A stretch of 29,139 nucleotides of DNA from contig JBARRR010000152.1 of NCBI GenBank assembly GCA_049644325.1, positions 1 through 29,139 of the forward strand. Reading direction: 5' to 3'. Positions 14,865-22,613 of the stretch are shown here, piece by piece. Numbering within the stretch: position 1 is the stretch's first letter; each line of letters begins with the position of its first letter. The notes under the pieces were generated by a model. It worked only from the letters and a program-made list of their open reading frames with translations, had not been told where the DNA came from and searched no databases. The stretch is from DASZHA01 sp049644325. Its GTDB lineage: Bacteria > Chloroflexota > Dormibacteria > DASZGP01. Position numbers and translations under genes: made by a program.

Positions 14865-16997
14865 ATGCAATTCACGGACCTGGTCAAGAAGGCGGACTAT
14901 CTCAACGAGTCCGACCTTGCCCTGCTGACCAAGGCGTACGACACCGCCAGCAAGGCCCACCTGGACCAGAACCGGCTGTCCGGCGAGAAGTACATCCAGC
15001 ACCCGCTTTCCGTCGCCGACATCCTCGCCGACCTGCGCCTGGACTCGGAGACCCTGGCCACCGCCATGCTCCACGACGTCGTCGAGGACACCCAGATCAC
15101 GCTGAAGGAGCTGGAGAAGGGCTTTGGCCCCGAGATCGCCAAGCTGGTCGCGGGGGTCACCAAGCTCGACAAGATCTCGATGTACTCCGCCGAGCAGGTC
15201 CAGGCGGAGAACATCCGCAAGATGTTGGTGGCGATGGCCGAGGACATCCGCGTCGTCCTCATCAAGCTCGCCGACCGCCTCCACAACATGCGTACGGTGG
15301 AAGCACTGCCGGCCGAGCGCCGCGTCCGGATGGCGCAGGAGACGCTCGACATTTACGCGCCCCTGGCCCACCGCCTGGGCATGTGGCAGATCAAATGGGA
15401 GCTCGAGGACCTCGCCTTCAGCGTCATGAACCCGGAGGGCTACGCCCAGGTGGTCGGCCAGTTCAAGCGCAAGCGCAAGGAGCGTGAGGCCTTTGTGACC
15501 GAGGTCAACGAGATCCTTGACCGGGAGCTGGAGCGGGTCGGGATCCACGCCGACATCAGCGGCCGGCCCAAGCATGTCTACTCCATCTGGCAGAAGCAGC
15601 AGGACACGGGCAAGACGTTCGATGAGATCTACGACCTCATCGCGATCCGCGTATCGGTGGAAACGATCAAGGATTGCTACGGCGTCCTCGGGGTGATCCA
15701 CTCGCTCTGGAAACCGGTGCCGGGCCGCTTCAAGGACTACATCGCGATGCCCAAGTCCAACGGCTACCAGTCGCTGCACACCACCGTGGTGTCGCACTCG
15801 GGGGATCCGATGGAGATCCAGATCCGGACCTACGAGATGCACGAGACGGCCGAGGTCGGCGTCGCCGCCCACTGGCACTACAAGGAGGGAGGCAAGGCCG
15901 ACGCCCGGACCGATGAGAAGTTCGGCTGGCTGCGCCTGTTGATGGAGTGGCAGAAGGACGTGCTCGACGCCGAGACCTTCGTCGACCACCTCAAGGTAGA
16001 CATCTTCCAGGAGGAGGTCTTCGTCTTCACTCCCAAGGGCGAGGTGCGCAGCCTGCCGGCGGGCAGCACACCCATCGACTTCGCCTATCGCATCCACACC
16101 GAGGTCGGCCACCACTGCATCGGCGCCAAGGTCAATGGCCGCATGGTCAGCCTCGACACCCCGCTCCAGAACGGCGACATTGTCGAAGTCCTGACCACGA
16201 AGTCGGCCCACGGCCCCAGCCGCGACTGGCTCACCTTCGCCAAGAGCCCCTCGGCGCGGGAAAAGATCCGCCAGTGGTTCAAAAAAGAACGGAGGGAGGA
16301 GAACATCACCCGTGGCAAGGAGCTGCTCGACAAGGAGCTGACCCGGGTGCAGCGCCGGTCTCTCGGCAGCGTTGACGACAAGGCCCTGAGGGCGATCGCC
16401 CAGGAGTTCAGCTACTCCGACGTCAACGACTTCTTCGCCGCCGTGGGCTATGGCGACGTCAGCGCCCAATCGGTCCTGCTCAAGCTGGCGGCGCGCGAGC
16501 CGGTGCCGGAGGACACCAACCTGACGCCGCTGCCACCGCAGCCGAGGCCGTCGATGACCGGCAACGTCAAGGTCCGGGGCACCCGCAACCTGCTGACCAC
16601 GCTGGGGCGCTGCTGCAACCCGGTACCAGGCGACGAGATCGCCGGCTACATCACGCGCGGCAAGGGCGTCAGCGTCCACCGCGCCGACTGCATCAACGTA
16701 CGCAACGCCCAGCACCCCGAGCGCCTGGTCGAGGTCGAATGGGACCGCTCGGCGCGCGAGCTGTTCCCGGTGCAGCTCAAGATCGAGGCCTGGGACCGCA
16801 CTGGCCTACTGCGCGATATCGCCACCGTCATCGCCGCCGAGAAGACCAACCTTACGGGCGTCGAGGTCCAGGTCTACGACGACAAGACCGCGGTCATCTC
16901 CGCCGGTGTCGAGGTCGCCAGCCTTTCCGAGCTGTCCCGGCTGCTGGAGCGGATCGAGGGCGTCAAGGACGTCCACACGGTGGCCCGCGACACCTGA
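14865..16997 (+). CDS. rel: Bifunctional (p)ppGpp synthetase/hydrolase (Rel)
   Basis: Makes and degrades the stringent-response alarmone (p)ppGpp on signals from stalled ribosomes. The order is: HD hydrolase domain with His70-Asp71 in LHDVVED; synthetase domain with GRPKHVYSIWQK, and RFKD at 288-291, the RxKD form found in bifunctional enzymes, plus NGYQSLHTTV; TGS domain (about 381-445, VFVFTPKGEVRSLPAGSTPIDF); zinc-finger-like region with Cys583-Cys584, His605 and Cys609; and a C-terminal ACT domain (about 632-708). The 710 residues are usual. An intact HD site and RxKD indicate a Rel enzyme rather than a monofunctional RelA. It lies upstream of hisS-aspS as in many Gram-positive genomes. 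Confidence 0.96.
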   Translation: MQFTDLVKKADYLNESDLALLTKAYDTASKAHLDQNRLSGEKYIQHPLSVADILADLRLDSETLATAMLHDVVEDTQITLKELEKGFGPEIAKLVAGVTKLDKISMYSAEQVQAENIRKMLVAMAEDIRVVLIKLADRLHNMRTVEALPAERRVRMAQETLDIYAPLAHRLGMWQIKWELEDLAFSVMNPEGYAQVVGQFKRKRKEREAFVTEVNEILDRELERVGIHADISGRPKHVYSIWQKQQDTGKTFDEIYDLIAIRVSVETIKDCYGVLGVIHSLWKPVPGRFKDYIAMPKSNGYQSLHTTVVSHSGDPMEIQIRTYEMHETAEVGVAAHWHYKEGGKADARTDEKFGWLRLLMEWQKDVLDAETFVDHLKVDIFQEEVFVFTPKGEVRSLPAGSTPIDFAYRIHTEVGHHCIGAKVNGRMVSLDTPLQNGDIVEVLTTKSAHGPSRDWLTFAKSPSAREKIRQWFKKERREENITRGKELLDKELTRVQRRSLGSVDDKALRAIAQEFSYSDVNDFFAAVGYGDVSAQSVLLKLAAREPVPEDTNLTPLPPQPRPSMTGNVKVRGTRNLLTTLGRCCNPVPGDEIAGYITRGKGVSVHRADCINVRNAQHPERLVEVEWDRSARELFPVQLKIEAWDRTGLLRDIATVIAAEKTNLTGVEVQVYDDKTAVISAGVEVASLSELSRLLERIEGVKDVHTVARDT

Positions 16998-17000
16998 GGG

Positions 17001-17450
17001 TTGGCGATCGCGCGGCTGTTAGTCACCGCCATCGCGGTGGTGGTCGTCATCTCGATCAGCGTGATGATCTCAGCTACCGGCGCAGATACCTGGCAGCATC
17101 CGCCGCCGCTATCGTGCCTAGCCGCCTGTCCGGACCACGAGAGTGCGGCAACCAACCTCGCCCGCGTGGTGGGCGGCTTGGAGGTTGCCCTGGGCGTCAT
17201 CGGGTTCTTTTTGGCGGTGATCCTCGCGCTGGGGGCTGATTGGGGGCGGGTAGCAACCGCGATCCTTTACGGACTCCTGGCAGGGACTCGGCTAGCCGAC
17301 ATCCCGATACCATTCGGTGATCAGTACGGTGACGCAAGAGTGTTGACCACGGCAGCTTGTGTCGTTGCTTCGCTGCTGGCTCTGGCGACCCTCGCCCTGC
17401 GTCCGGCACGACCGCCCCAACCAGACAGCCCGGCGCCCCAGGATCCGTGA
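17001..17450 (+). CDS. Multi-pass membrane protein, unknown function
   Basis: A 149-residue protein without a recognised family. Hydrophobic segments lie at about residues 4-25, 55-78, 83-100 and 110-132, so three or four membrane helices are likely. Between the first two is a loop with two cysteines (SCLAAC), probably outside, and the C-terminus is Pro/Gln-rich. The TTG start is three bases after the rel stop with GAGGG directly upstream; a GTG at 17037 would remove the first helix. The stop overlaps the Nudix gene by four bases (GTGA), which argues for a real coupled gene. AT-richer patches give it slightly different codon use from its neighbours. Confidence 0.6.
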   Translation: MAIARLLVTAIAVVVVISISVMISATGADTWQHPPPLSCLAACPDHESAATNLARVVGGLEVALGVIGFFLAVILALGADWGRVATAILYGLLAGTRLADIPIPFGDQYGDARVLTTAACVVASLLALATLALRPARPPQPDSPAPQDP

Positions 17451-17920
17451 CCGTTCGTCGCTATGGCGCCCGTGCGGTAGTTGTCGACGCGGATCAGCGC
17501 GTCCTCCTCTTTCGCCTCGAGAACCCGCGCAACGGCAACACCTGGTGGGCCACCCCCGGCGGGGGTGTCGAGCAAGGCGAAAAGAGCGTTGACGCCGCCC
17601 GCCGCGAGCTTCGCGAGGAGACCGGCATCGATGTCGAAACCCTCGAGGGCCCGGTCTGGATCGACGACCATTGGTTTCGAACGCCCGAGGACCTGGTCCA
17701 CCAGCAGGATCGCTATTTCCTGGCCCGGGTCGACCGGCCCAACATCGACGTCTCCGGCCAGGACGTATTCGAGACCGACCTGATGCAGGAACATCGCTGG
17801 TGGCCGCTCACCGAGCTCGACGCCAGCGACGCCAAGGTATACCCGCTCGGCCTCGCCGACCACGTGCGCGCCCTCCTCCGGGACGGCATCCCCGACAAGC
17901 CCCTGAAGCTGCCGCGATAA
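17447..17920 (+). CDS. Nudix hydrolase
   Basis: A 157-residue hydrolase of nucleoside diphosphates linked to another moiety; the substrate cannot be read from sequence. The complete Nudix box fits GX5EX7REUXEEXGU, from about residue 38 to 60, ending in RRELREETGI. The N-terminal strand is RRYGARAVVVDADQRVLLF and the middle has WWATPGGG before the box. The frame is open further upstream to 17357, but GTG 17447 gives the proper domain start and overlaps the previous gene by four bases. The stop TAA lies inside the GATAAT proposed as the hisS -10. It occupies the place between rel and hisS where many genomes have dtd. Confidence 0.9.
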   Translation: MTVRRYGARAVVVDADQRVLLFRLENPRNGNTWWATPGGGVEQGEKSVDAARRELREETGIDVETLEGPVWIDDHWFRTPEDLVHQQDRYFLARVDRPNIDVSGQDVFETDLMQEHRWWPLTELDASDAKVYPLGLADHVRALLRDGIPDKPLKLPR

Positions 17921-17921
17921 T
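17916..17921 (+). promoter_or_regulatory. -10 hexamer GATAAT for hisS, leaderless type
   Basis: GATAAT ends six bases before ATG 17928, exactly the spacing seen at rel. CCGACA at 17892-17897, 18 bases upstream, is a possible -35 (four of six consensus bases). No Shine-Dalgarno is present. Confidence 0.6.
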
Positions 17922-17927
17922 CCACGG

Positions 17928-19241
17928 ATGCCGCCGAACCAGACTGGCGCGCCACCGCGGACGCTTCCCGGCATGCGCGACCTGCTTCCCGACGAAACGC
18001 CGACGTGGGCGCGCCTTGAGCGCGTCGCCCGCCTGGCGTCGCTTCAGCGCGGCTTCGCCCGCATCGAAACCCCGGTCCTCGAGCCCACCGAGCTCTTCAC
18101 CCGTGGGGTGGGAGAGGCCACCGACATCGTGGCCAAGGAGATGTTCACCTTCACCGACCGCGGCAAGCGCGCGGTGACCCTGCGCCCCGAGGCCACCGCC
18201 TCGGTGGTGCGCGCCTACTTCCAGGGTGGGCTCAACCAGGGCCCCCAACCGGCGCGCCTGTGGTACCAGGGACCGATGTTCCGCAGCGAGAGGCCACAGG
18301 CGGGCCGCTACCGCCAGTTCTTCCAGTACGGCGTCGAGGCCATCGGCGATGCCTCGCCGTGGCTCGATGTCGAGATCATCGAGCTGGCGGCTGAGTGGCT
18401 GAAGCTGTGCGGGGTCATCGGGGTCAGCCTGCAGCTGAACAGCCTTGGCGACGCCAAGTGCCGGCCGGCCTACCGGGAAGCCCTGCGCGAGCACTTCCGG
18501 CCGCACCTGGCGGAGATGTGCGACGACGACCGCCGCCGTTTCGAGCAGAACCCGCTCCGCCTGCTCGACTGCAAGAAGCCGACCTGCACCCCTTTCCATG
18601 CCGGCGCCCCCAGCCCGATGGACTACCTCTGCGACGAGTGCAAGGAGCACCATGCCGCCGTCGAGGGCGGGCTCAAGGCCCTGGGCATCGAGTACCAGGC
18701 CAACCCGCGCCTGGTCCGCGGCCTCGACTACTACACCCGCACTGCGTTCGAGTTCTGGCACGTTGACCTGGAGGGCGCCCAGAACGCGCTCGGTGGCGGT
18801 GGTCGCTACGACGGGCTGGCTGAGACCCTGGGCTTCGCGCCCACGCCGGCGGTGGGCTTCGCCATGGGCAACGACCGGGTGGTGCTCGCCCTCCAGCGCG
18901 CGGGTGCCACGGCGCCGCTGCCGCGGCTGGCGGTCTGCGTCATCCCCACGGTTGCCGAGGCCGCGCCGACGGCAGCCACCATCGCCCGCGAGCTGCGGGC
19001 CCAGGGCTGGAGCGTGGTCCTCGACGCCGGCAGCCGCAGCCTCAAGGCCAAGATGCGGGCGGCGCAGAAGATGGCGGCCGGCGCCGTCGTCATCATCGGC
19101 GAGGATGAGCTGAAGTCCGGCCTGGTCCAGCTCCGCGACATGGCGGCCGCGGAGCAGCGCGAGGTCGCCCCCGAGGCTCTGCCGCAGGCGGTCGACCGGA
19201 TCCTCGAGGCCACCGCCCCGGCCCAGGGGGGCGAAGGTTGA
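17928..19241 (+). CDS. hisS: Histidyl-tRNA synthetase
   Basis: Class II synthetase charging tRNA-His. The N-terminus LPGMRDLLPDE is the family start. Motif 2 is FRSERPQAGRYRQFFQYG, the HisA loop is LVRGLDYYTRTAFEFW, and GGGGRYDGLAETLG and the motif 3 region AVGFAMGNDRV follow. The anticodon-binding domain occupies about residues 325-430. The 437 residues are normal. ATG 17928 follows the Nudix stop by seven bases. The stop overlaps the aspS TTG start by three bases, the classic hisS-aspS pair. Confidence 0.97.
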   Translation: MPPNQTGAPPRTLPGMRDLLPDETPTWARLERVARLASLQRGFARIETPVLEPTELFTRGVGEATDIVAKEMFTFTDRGKRAVTLRPEATASVVRAYFQGGLNQGPQPARLWYQGPMFRSERPQAGRYRQFFQYGVEAIGDASPWLDVEIIELAAEWLKLCGVIGVSLQLNSLGDAKCRPAYREALREHFRPHLAEMCDDDRRRFEQNPLRLLDCKKPTCTPFHAGAPSPMDYLCDECKEHHAAVEGGLKALGIEYQANPRLVRGLDYYTRTAFEFWHVDLEGAQNALGGGGRYDGLAETLGFAPTPAVGFAMGNDRVVLALQRAGATAPLPRLAVCVIPTVAEAAPTAATIARELRAQGWSVVLDAGSRSLKAKMRAAQKMAAGAVVIIGEDELKSGLVQLRDMAAAEQREVAPEALPQAVDRILEATAPAQGGEG

Positions 19242-21025
19242 CCGAACGGGTGCTGGGCGGCCGGCTCACGCCCGGAGACGCCGGCAAGGCCGTCCGCCTG
19301 GACGGCTGGGTCGACCGGCGGCGGGACCACGGTGGCCTGCTCTTTGTCGACCTGCGCGACCGGGGCGGAATCGTCCAGGTCGTCTTCAACCCCGACGTCC
19401 AGCCTGACGCCCACAGGACCGGCGACAGCTGGCGGCTGGAGTATGTCGTCGAGGTCGAGGGCGAGGTCCGGCTACGACCTGAGGACAACGTCAACCCCGA
19501 GATGCCCACCGGCGCGATCGAGGTCGTGGCAGCCTCTGCCCGCACCCTCAGCCGGGCGGCGACGCCGCCCTTCCCGATCAATGAGGAGACCAGCGTCGAC
19601 GAGCGGATCCGTCTCAAGTACCGCTACCTCGACCTCCGCCGCGAGCGGATGCAGCGCAACCTGCGTCTGCGCCACGCCACGGTCAAGACGATCCGCGACT
19701 ACCTCGACGCCCGTGAGTTCACCGAAATCGAGACGCCCATCCTCTACAAGAGCACTCCCGAGGGCGCCCGCGACTTCCTTGTCCCGTCGCGGCTCCACCA
19801 GGGTCGCTTCTATGCCCTGCCACAGTCACCGCAAACGCTCAAGCAGCTGCTGATGATCGCCGGGTACGAGCGCTACTACCAGATCGCCCGTTGCTTCCGC
19901 GACGAGGACCTCCGGGCCGACCGCCAGCCCGAGTTCACCCAGCTCGACCTGGAGATGTCGTTCATCAGCCAGGAGGACATCTTCGCGCTCTTCGAGCCGC
20001 TCTTCACCGAGCTCTGGCGGCTTATCGGGGTGGAGCTGCCCCAGCCCTTCGACCGCCTTCCCTATTCGGAGTCGATGGCCCGCTACGGCACCGACAAGCC
20101 CGACCGCCGCATCGGCATGGAGGTCGCCGACCTCAGCGACGTCTTCCGAGAGTCCGGCTTCCAGGTCTTCGCCGGCGCAATTGCCGCTGGCGGCGTGGTC
20201 CGCGGGCTGGCGGTCCCCGGCGGCGCCAGCCAGCCCCGCCGGGAGATCGACGCCTGGGTGGAGCACGCCCGGGGCGTGGGGGCCCGGGGGCTGGCCTGGC
20301 TGCCGATCACCGATGAGCCCTCCGGCCCGGTGGCCAACAACACCAGCGTCGAGGAGCGGGCGCAGGCCGCGGCTCGGACAGGCGCCGCGCCGGGCGACAT
20401 CGTCATCTTCGCGGCCGGCTCCGAGAGGGAGGCGGCGTCCTTGCTGGGGCTGATGCGCGTCGAGATCGCCCGACGGATCGGCATCAAGCCCGACCGCGAG
20501 TGGGACATGTTCTGGGTCACGGAGTTCCCGATGTTCGAATGGAACGAGACCGAGAAGCGGGTCGACGCCGTGCACCACCCCTTCACCCGGCCCTTCGACG
20601 AGGACCTCGAGCTGCTGGAGGGCGACCCGCTCAAGGTCCGCAGCATTGCTTATGACATCGTCTGCAACGGCCTCGAGCTGAGCAGCGGCAGCCTGCGGAT
20701 CCACGACAGCGACGTGCAGCAGCGCGTCTTTCGGGCCATGGGCATCAGCGACGAGGACGCCCGGCGGCGGTTTGGCTTTTTCCTCGAAGCCCTCAAGTAC
20801 GGCACTCCGCCGCACGGCGGCTTCGCCCCCGGGATCGACCGCATCGTCCGCCTGCTGGCAGGGGAGGAGGACATCCGCCAGGTCATCGCCTTCCCCAAGA
20901 CGCAGCAGGCCCAGGACCTGATGGCTGAGACACCGTCGGAGGTGGAGCCGGCCCAGCTGAAGGAGCTCGGCCTGGCCCTGCTGCCCCGGCCTGGCGCCGA
21001 AGGGGGAGAGCCGAAACCGGGCTGA
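19238..21025 (+). CDS. aspS: Aspartyl-tRNA synthetase, bacterial type
   Basis: Class II synthetase charging tRNA-Asp. The N-terminal OB-fold anticodon domain shows DGWVDRRRDHGGLLFVDLRD; motif 2 is ARCFRDEDLRADRQPEFTQL; a bacterial GAD insertion domain covers about residues 285-405; motif 3 is GGFAPGIDRIVRLLAG. The 595 residues are normal. TTG 19238 overlaps the hisS stop, with AAGG directly upstream. His31 lies where non-discriminating Pseudomonas AspRS has His and E. coli has Leu. That hints at relaxed tRNA specificity and use of the amidotransferase route for Asn-tRNA, but no second determinant can be confirmed here. Confidence 0.97.
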   Translation: MTERVLGGRLTPGDAGKAVRLDGWVDRRRDHGGLLFVDLRDRGGIVQVVFNPDVQPDAHRTGDSWRLEYVVEVEGEVRLRPEDNVNPEMPTGAIEVVAASARTLSRAATPPFPINEETSVDERIRLKYRYLDLRRERMQRNLRLRHATVKTIRDYLDAREFTEIETPILYKSTPEGARDFLVPSRLHQGRFYALPQSPQTLKQLLMIAGYERYYQIARCFRDEDLRADRQPEFTQLDLEMSFISQEDIFALFEPLFTELWRLIGVELPQPFDRLPYSESMARYGTDKPDRRIGMEVADLSDVFRESGFQVFAGAIAAGGVVRGLAVPGGASQPRREIDAWVEHARGVGARGLAWLPITDEPSGPVANNTSVEERAQAAARTGAAPGDIVIFAAGSEREAASLLGLMRVEIARRIGIKPDREWDMFWVTEFPMFEWNETEKRVDAVHHPFTRPFDEDLELLEGDPLKVRSIAYDIVCNGLELSSGSLRIHDSDVQQRVFRAMGISDEDARRRFGFFLEALKYGTPPHGGFAPGIDRIVRLLAGEEDIRQVIAFPKTQQAQDLMAETPSEVEPAQLKELGLALLPRPGAEGGEPKPG

Positions 21026-21288
21026 TGCCGCCGGTCGTCGTCCTCTTCGTCGCCGCAGTCCTGGTCCTGACCCAGCTCTTCCACCTTCTCTTCCCGGGCC
21101 GAATCACCTACCTGCGGCGTCTCATCCTGGCGACCCTCGGGGTCGCTCTCGGCGAGCTCGCCGGCGGGCGCTTTCTGCCCTCAGGTCCGCGCCTGGGCGA
21201 CCTCCACCCGCTGTGGGACGCTGCCTTCGTTACCGCCCTGCAGCTCCTGGGGAACCGCTTCCTCCGGTCTGAGTCTCATGTAAAGTGA
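21025..21288 (+). CDS. Small two-helix membrane protein, unknown function
   Basis: An 87-residue protein starting one base inside the aspS stop (TGATG). It has one hydrophobic segment at about residues 2-23, a basic turn (RITYLRRL) and a second at about 33-48 (LILATLGVALGELAGG), then a short polar end. I do not recognise a family. The tight overlap with aspS and clear membrane pattern favour a true gene. The stop lies within the promoter-like TAAAGT before the YihY gene. Confidence 0.6.
   Translation: MPPVVVLFVAAVLVLTQLFHLLFPGRITYLRRLILATLGVALGELAGGRFLPSGPRLGDLHPLWDAAFVTALQLLGNRFLRSESHVK
21281..21286 (+). promoter_or_regulatory. -10 hexamer TAAAGT before the YihY gene
   Basis: TAAAGT matches five of six consensus bases. 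It ends seven bases before ATG 21294, the start of a six-codon ORF, and 24 bases before the GTG of the membrane protein gene. The spacing to 21294 matches the leaderless starts elsewhere in the window. Confidence 0.4.
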
Positions 21289-21293
21289 TACCG

Positions 21294-21314
21294 ATGCTGT
21301 TGGGTAAGCCGTGA
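21294..21314 (+). CDS. Possible six-codon leader peptide MLLGKP
   Basis: ATG CTG TTG GGT AAG CCG TGA. It begins at leaderless distance from TAAAGT. Its TGA overlaps the GTG start of the next gene (GTGA). No Shine-Dalgarno precedes that GTG, so ribosomes finishing this mini-ORF could re-initiate there. A chance occurrence is possible. Confidence 0.35.
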   Translation: MLLGKP

Positions 21315-22294
21315 ACCTGGAGAAGATCAAGAACAGCCTGCCGGGGCGAGTGGTGGCCAAGTTCATCGAGGACAGGGGCCCCGTGTGGTCGGTGTCGATC
21401 GCCTGGGGTGGCCTGTTCGCGATGTTCCCGATCATCCTCGGCCTCGCCGCGCTGGTGGGGTTCGGCCTCGGGTTCGCGGGCGTCAGCCAGAGTCAGCTGT
21501 TCGATGGCGTGCTGAGCCACATCCCCGATCCCAAGGTCCGCAGCGACATAGCCCTGGCGCTGGACGGGGTGCGTCGCAACAGTGGCATCTTTGGCGTCCT
21601 CGGCCTGGTCGGCCTCTACTTCTCCGCGACGAGCCTGTTCGGCACCATGGAGCAGGCGTTCGCCGCCATCTACCGTGCCAAGCCCCGCAGCTTCGTCAAG
21701 AGCCGGGTGATGGGCATCTCGATGATGCTGATCTTCGCGCTCTTCGCCAGCATCACGGTGCTCAGCGAGAGCATCCTGCCCCAGATCAAGAACCTGCCGC
21801 TGGCGGGCGAGTGGACCACTGGCGCGATCCCCGTGTTACTCCAGTTCGCCATCGGCGTGGTCGCCGGTATCGCGCTGTTCGGGATCATCTACTACGTCGT
21901 TCCGCCGGTGAAGCTGGGTTTCCGGGACATCTGGCCCGGGGCGCTGGTCGCCGGCGTCATATTCGACGTCGTGGGGCTGATCTTCCCGCTCTACATCGGC
22001 ATCAGCGGGGGGACGGCGTCATACGGCCAGTTCTTTGCCGCCTTCTTCATCCTGCTGACCTACTTCTACTTAATCGGCCTGATCACCGTGGTCGGCGCCG
22101 AGGTCAACACCGTCCTGCGGCCGGTGGGAGCGCTGGTCATGCCGCCTGAGGCGGATCTCGGGCCAGAGAGCCACGAAATCCAGGTGGCGGTAGCAGGACG
22201 TGGTCTGCGCATCCCACTGCCGGTGGCCATCGCCCTCAGCTTGCTGGCGATGGCCCTGGGGCTGCTGATGGGCTGGCGACGCAGTCGAGACTGA
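21311..22294 (+). CDS. YihY/BrkB-family membrane protein
   Basis: A 327-residue integral membrane protein of the YihY/virulence factor BrkB family (formerly misnamed ribonuclease BN). Its biochemical role is not established. It has the family pattern: an early hydrophobic segment (about 27-50, AWGGLFAMFPIILGLAAL), further helices near 90-113, 134-156, 170-196 and 204-226, and the motif SYGQFFAAFFILLTYFYLIG followed by VVGAEVN (about 233-262). An extra C-terminal helix (about 300-321) with a basic tail (WRRSRD) is visible. The GTG start lacks a ribosome site but overlaps the stop of the preceding mini-ORF. Confidence 0.92.
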   Translation: MNLEKIKNSLPGRVVAKFIEDRGPVWSVSIAWGGLFAMFPIILGLAALVGFGLGFAGVSQSQLFDGVLSHIPDPKVRSDIALALDGVRRNSGIFGVLGLVGLYFSATSLFGTMEQAFAAIYRAKPRSFVKSRVMGISMMLIFALFASITVLSESILPQIKNLPLAGEWTTGAIPVLLQFAIGVVAGIALFGIIYYVVPPVKLGFRDIWPGALVAGVIFDVVGLIFPLYIGISGGTASYGQFFAAFFILLTYFYLIGLITVVGAEVNTVLRPVGALVMPPEADLGPESHEIQVAVAGRGLRIPLPVAIALSLLAMALGLLMGWRRSRD

Positions 22295-22318
22295 TCTCAG
22301 CGGCCGGCTTTGGTCTCG

Positions 22319-22324
22319 TATGAT
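22319..22324 (+). promoter_or_regulatory. -10 hexamer TATGAT of the sigma-factor operon
   Basis: TATGAT matches five of six consensus bases and lies in the 90-base gap after the YihY gene. Transcription would begin near 22331, giving a leader of about 54 bases. It does not resemble the GGGTAT -10 of SigB/SigF promoters, so simple autoregulation by the sigma factor is not evident. Confidence 0.45.
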
Positions 22325-22384
22325 GGGACCACGGGCCGCTGGAACCGCGGATTGGGGCGGTTGAGAGAGATCAGGAGGAATCAG

Positions 22385-22585
22385 ATGTCGCGGACCGGGT
22401 TTGCCGTAGGGCTCGTCGTTGGTGGTTTGGGCGGTCTGGCGGTTGGGTATCTGCTCTACCGAGACAGCCAAAACGGCGCCCAGCCGGCGTCCATGGGCTC
22501 CATCGACCTGACCCCAGCAATAGAGCTCAAGGACCCGGCGGCAAATCCCCGGGGCAGCGAACCGGTCGAGGCGCCACCGGACTGA
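22385..22585 (+). CDS. Small single-pass membrane protein, YtxH-like
   Basis: A 66-residue protein with one glycine-rich membrane helix (about 5-25, GFAVGLVVGGLGGLAVGYLL) and a polar tail ending in acidic and proline residues. This resembles the N-terminus of YtxH-type stress proteins, but it is too short for a firm family call. AGGAGGA at 22373-22379, five bases before ATG 22385, fixes the start; an in-frame TTG at 22310 would put the promoter inside the gene. It is the first gene of a probable operon with the RsbW-like protein and the sigma factor, which suggests a stress-related role by association. Confidence 0.75.
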   Translation: MSRTGFAVGLVVGGLGGLAVGYLLYRDSQNGAQPASMGSIDLTPAIELKDPAANPRGSEPVEAPPD

Positions 22586-22600
22586 CCCAAACCAACCCAT

Positions 22601-22606
22601 AGGAGG
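22601..22606 (+). promoter_or_regulatory. Shine-Dalgarno AGGAGG deciding a TTG start
   Basis: A perfect AGGAGG seven bases before TTG 22614. It settles this non-ATG start for the RsbW-like gene. Confidence 0.8.
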
Positions 22607-22613
22607 CGCGCCT

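Noticed and set aside
14859..16715. 618-residue minus-strand open frame opposite rel
   Set aside because: A shadow of a certain gene with low-complexity Leu/Asp/Val composition and no motif.
22310..22384. Upstream TTG start for the YtxH-like gene
   Set aside because: AGGAGGA lies directly before ATG 22385, and the -10-like TATGAT would fall inside the longer frame.
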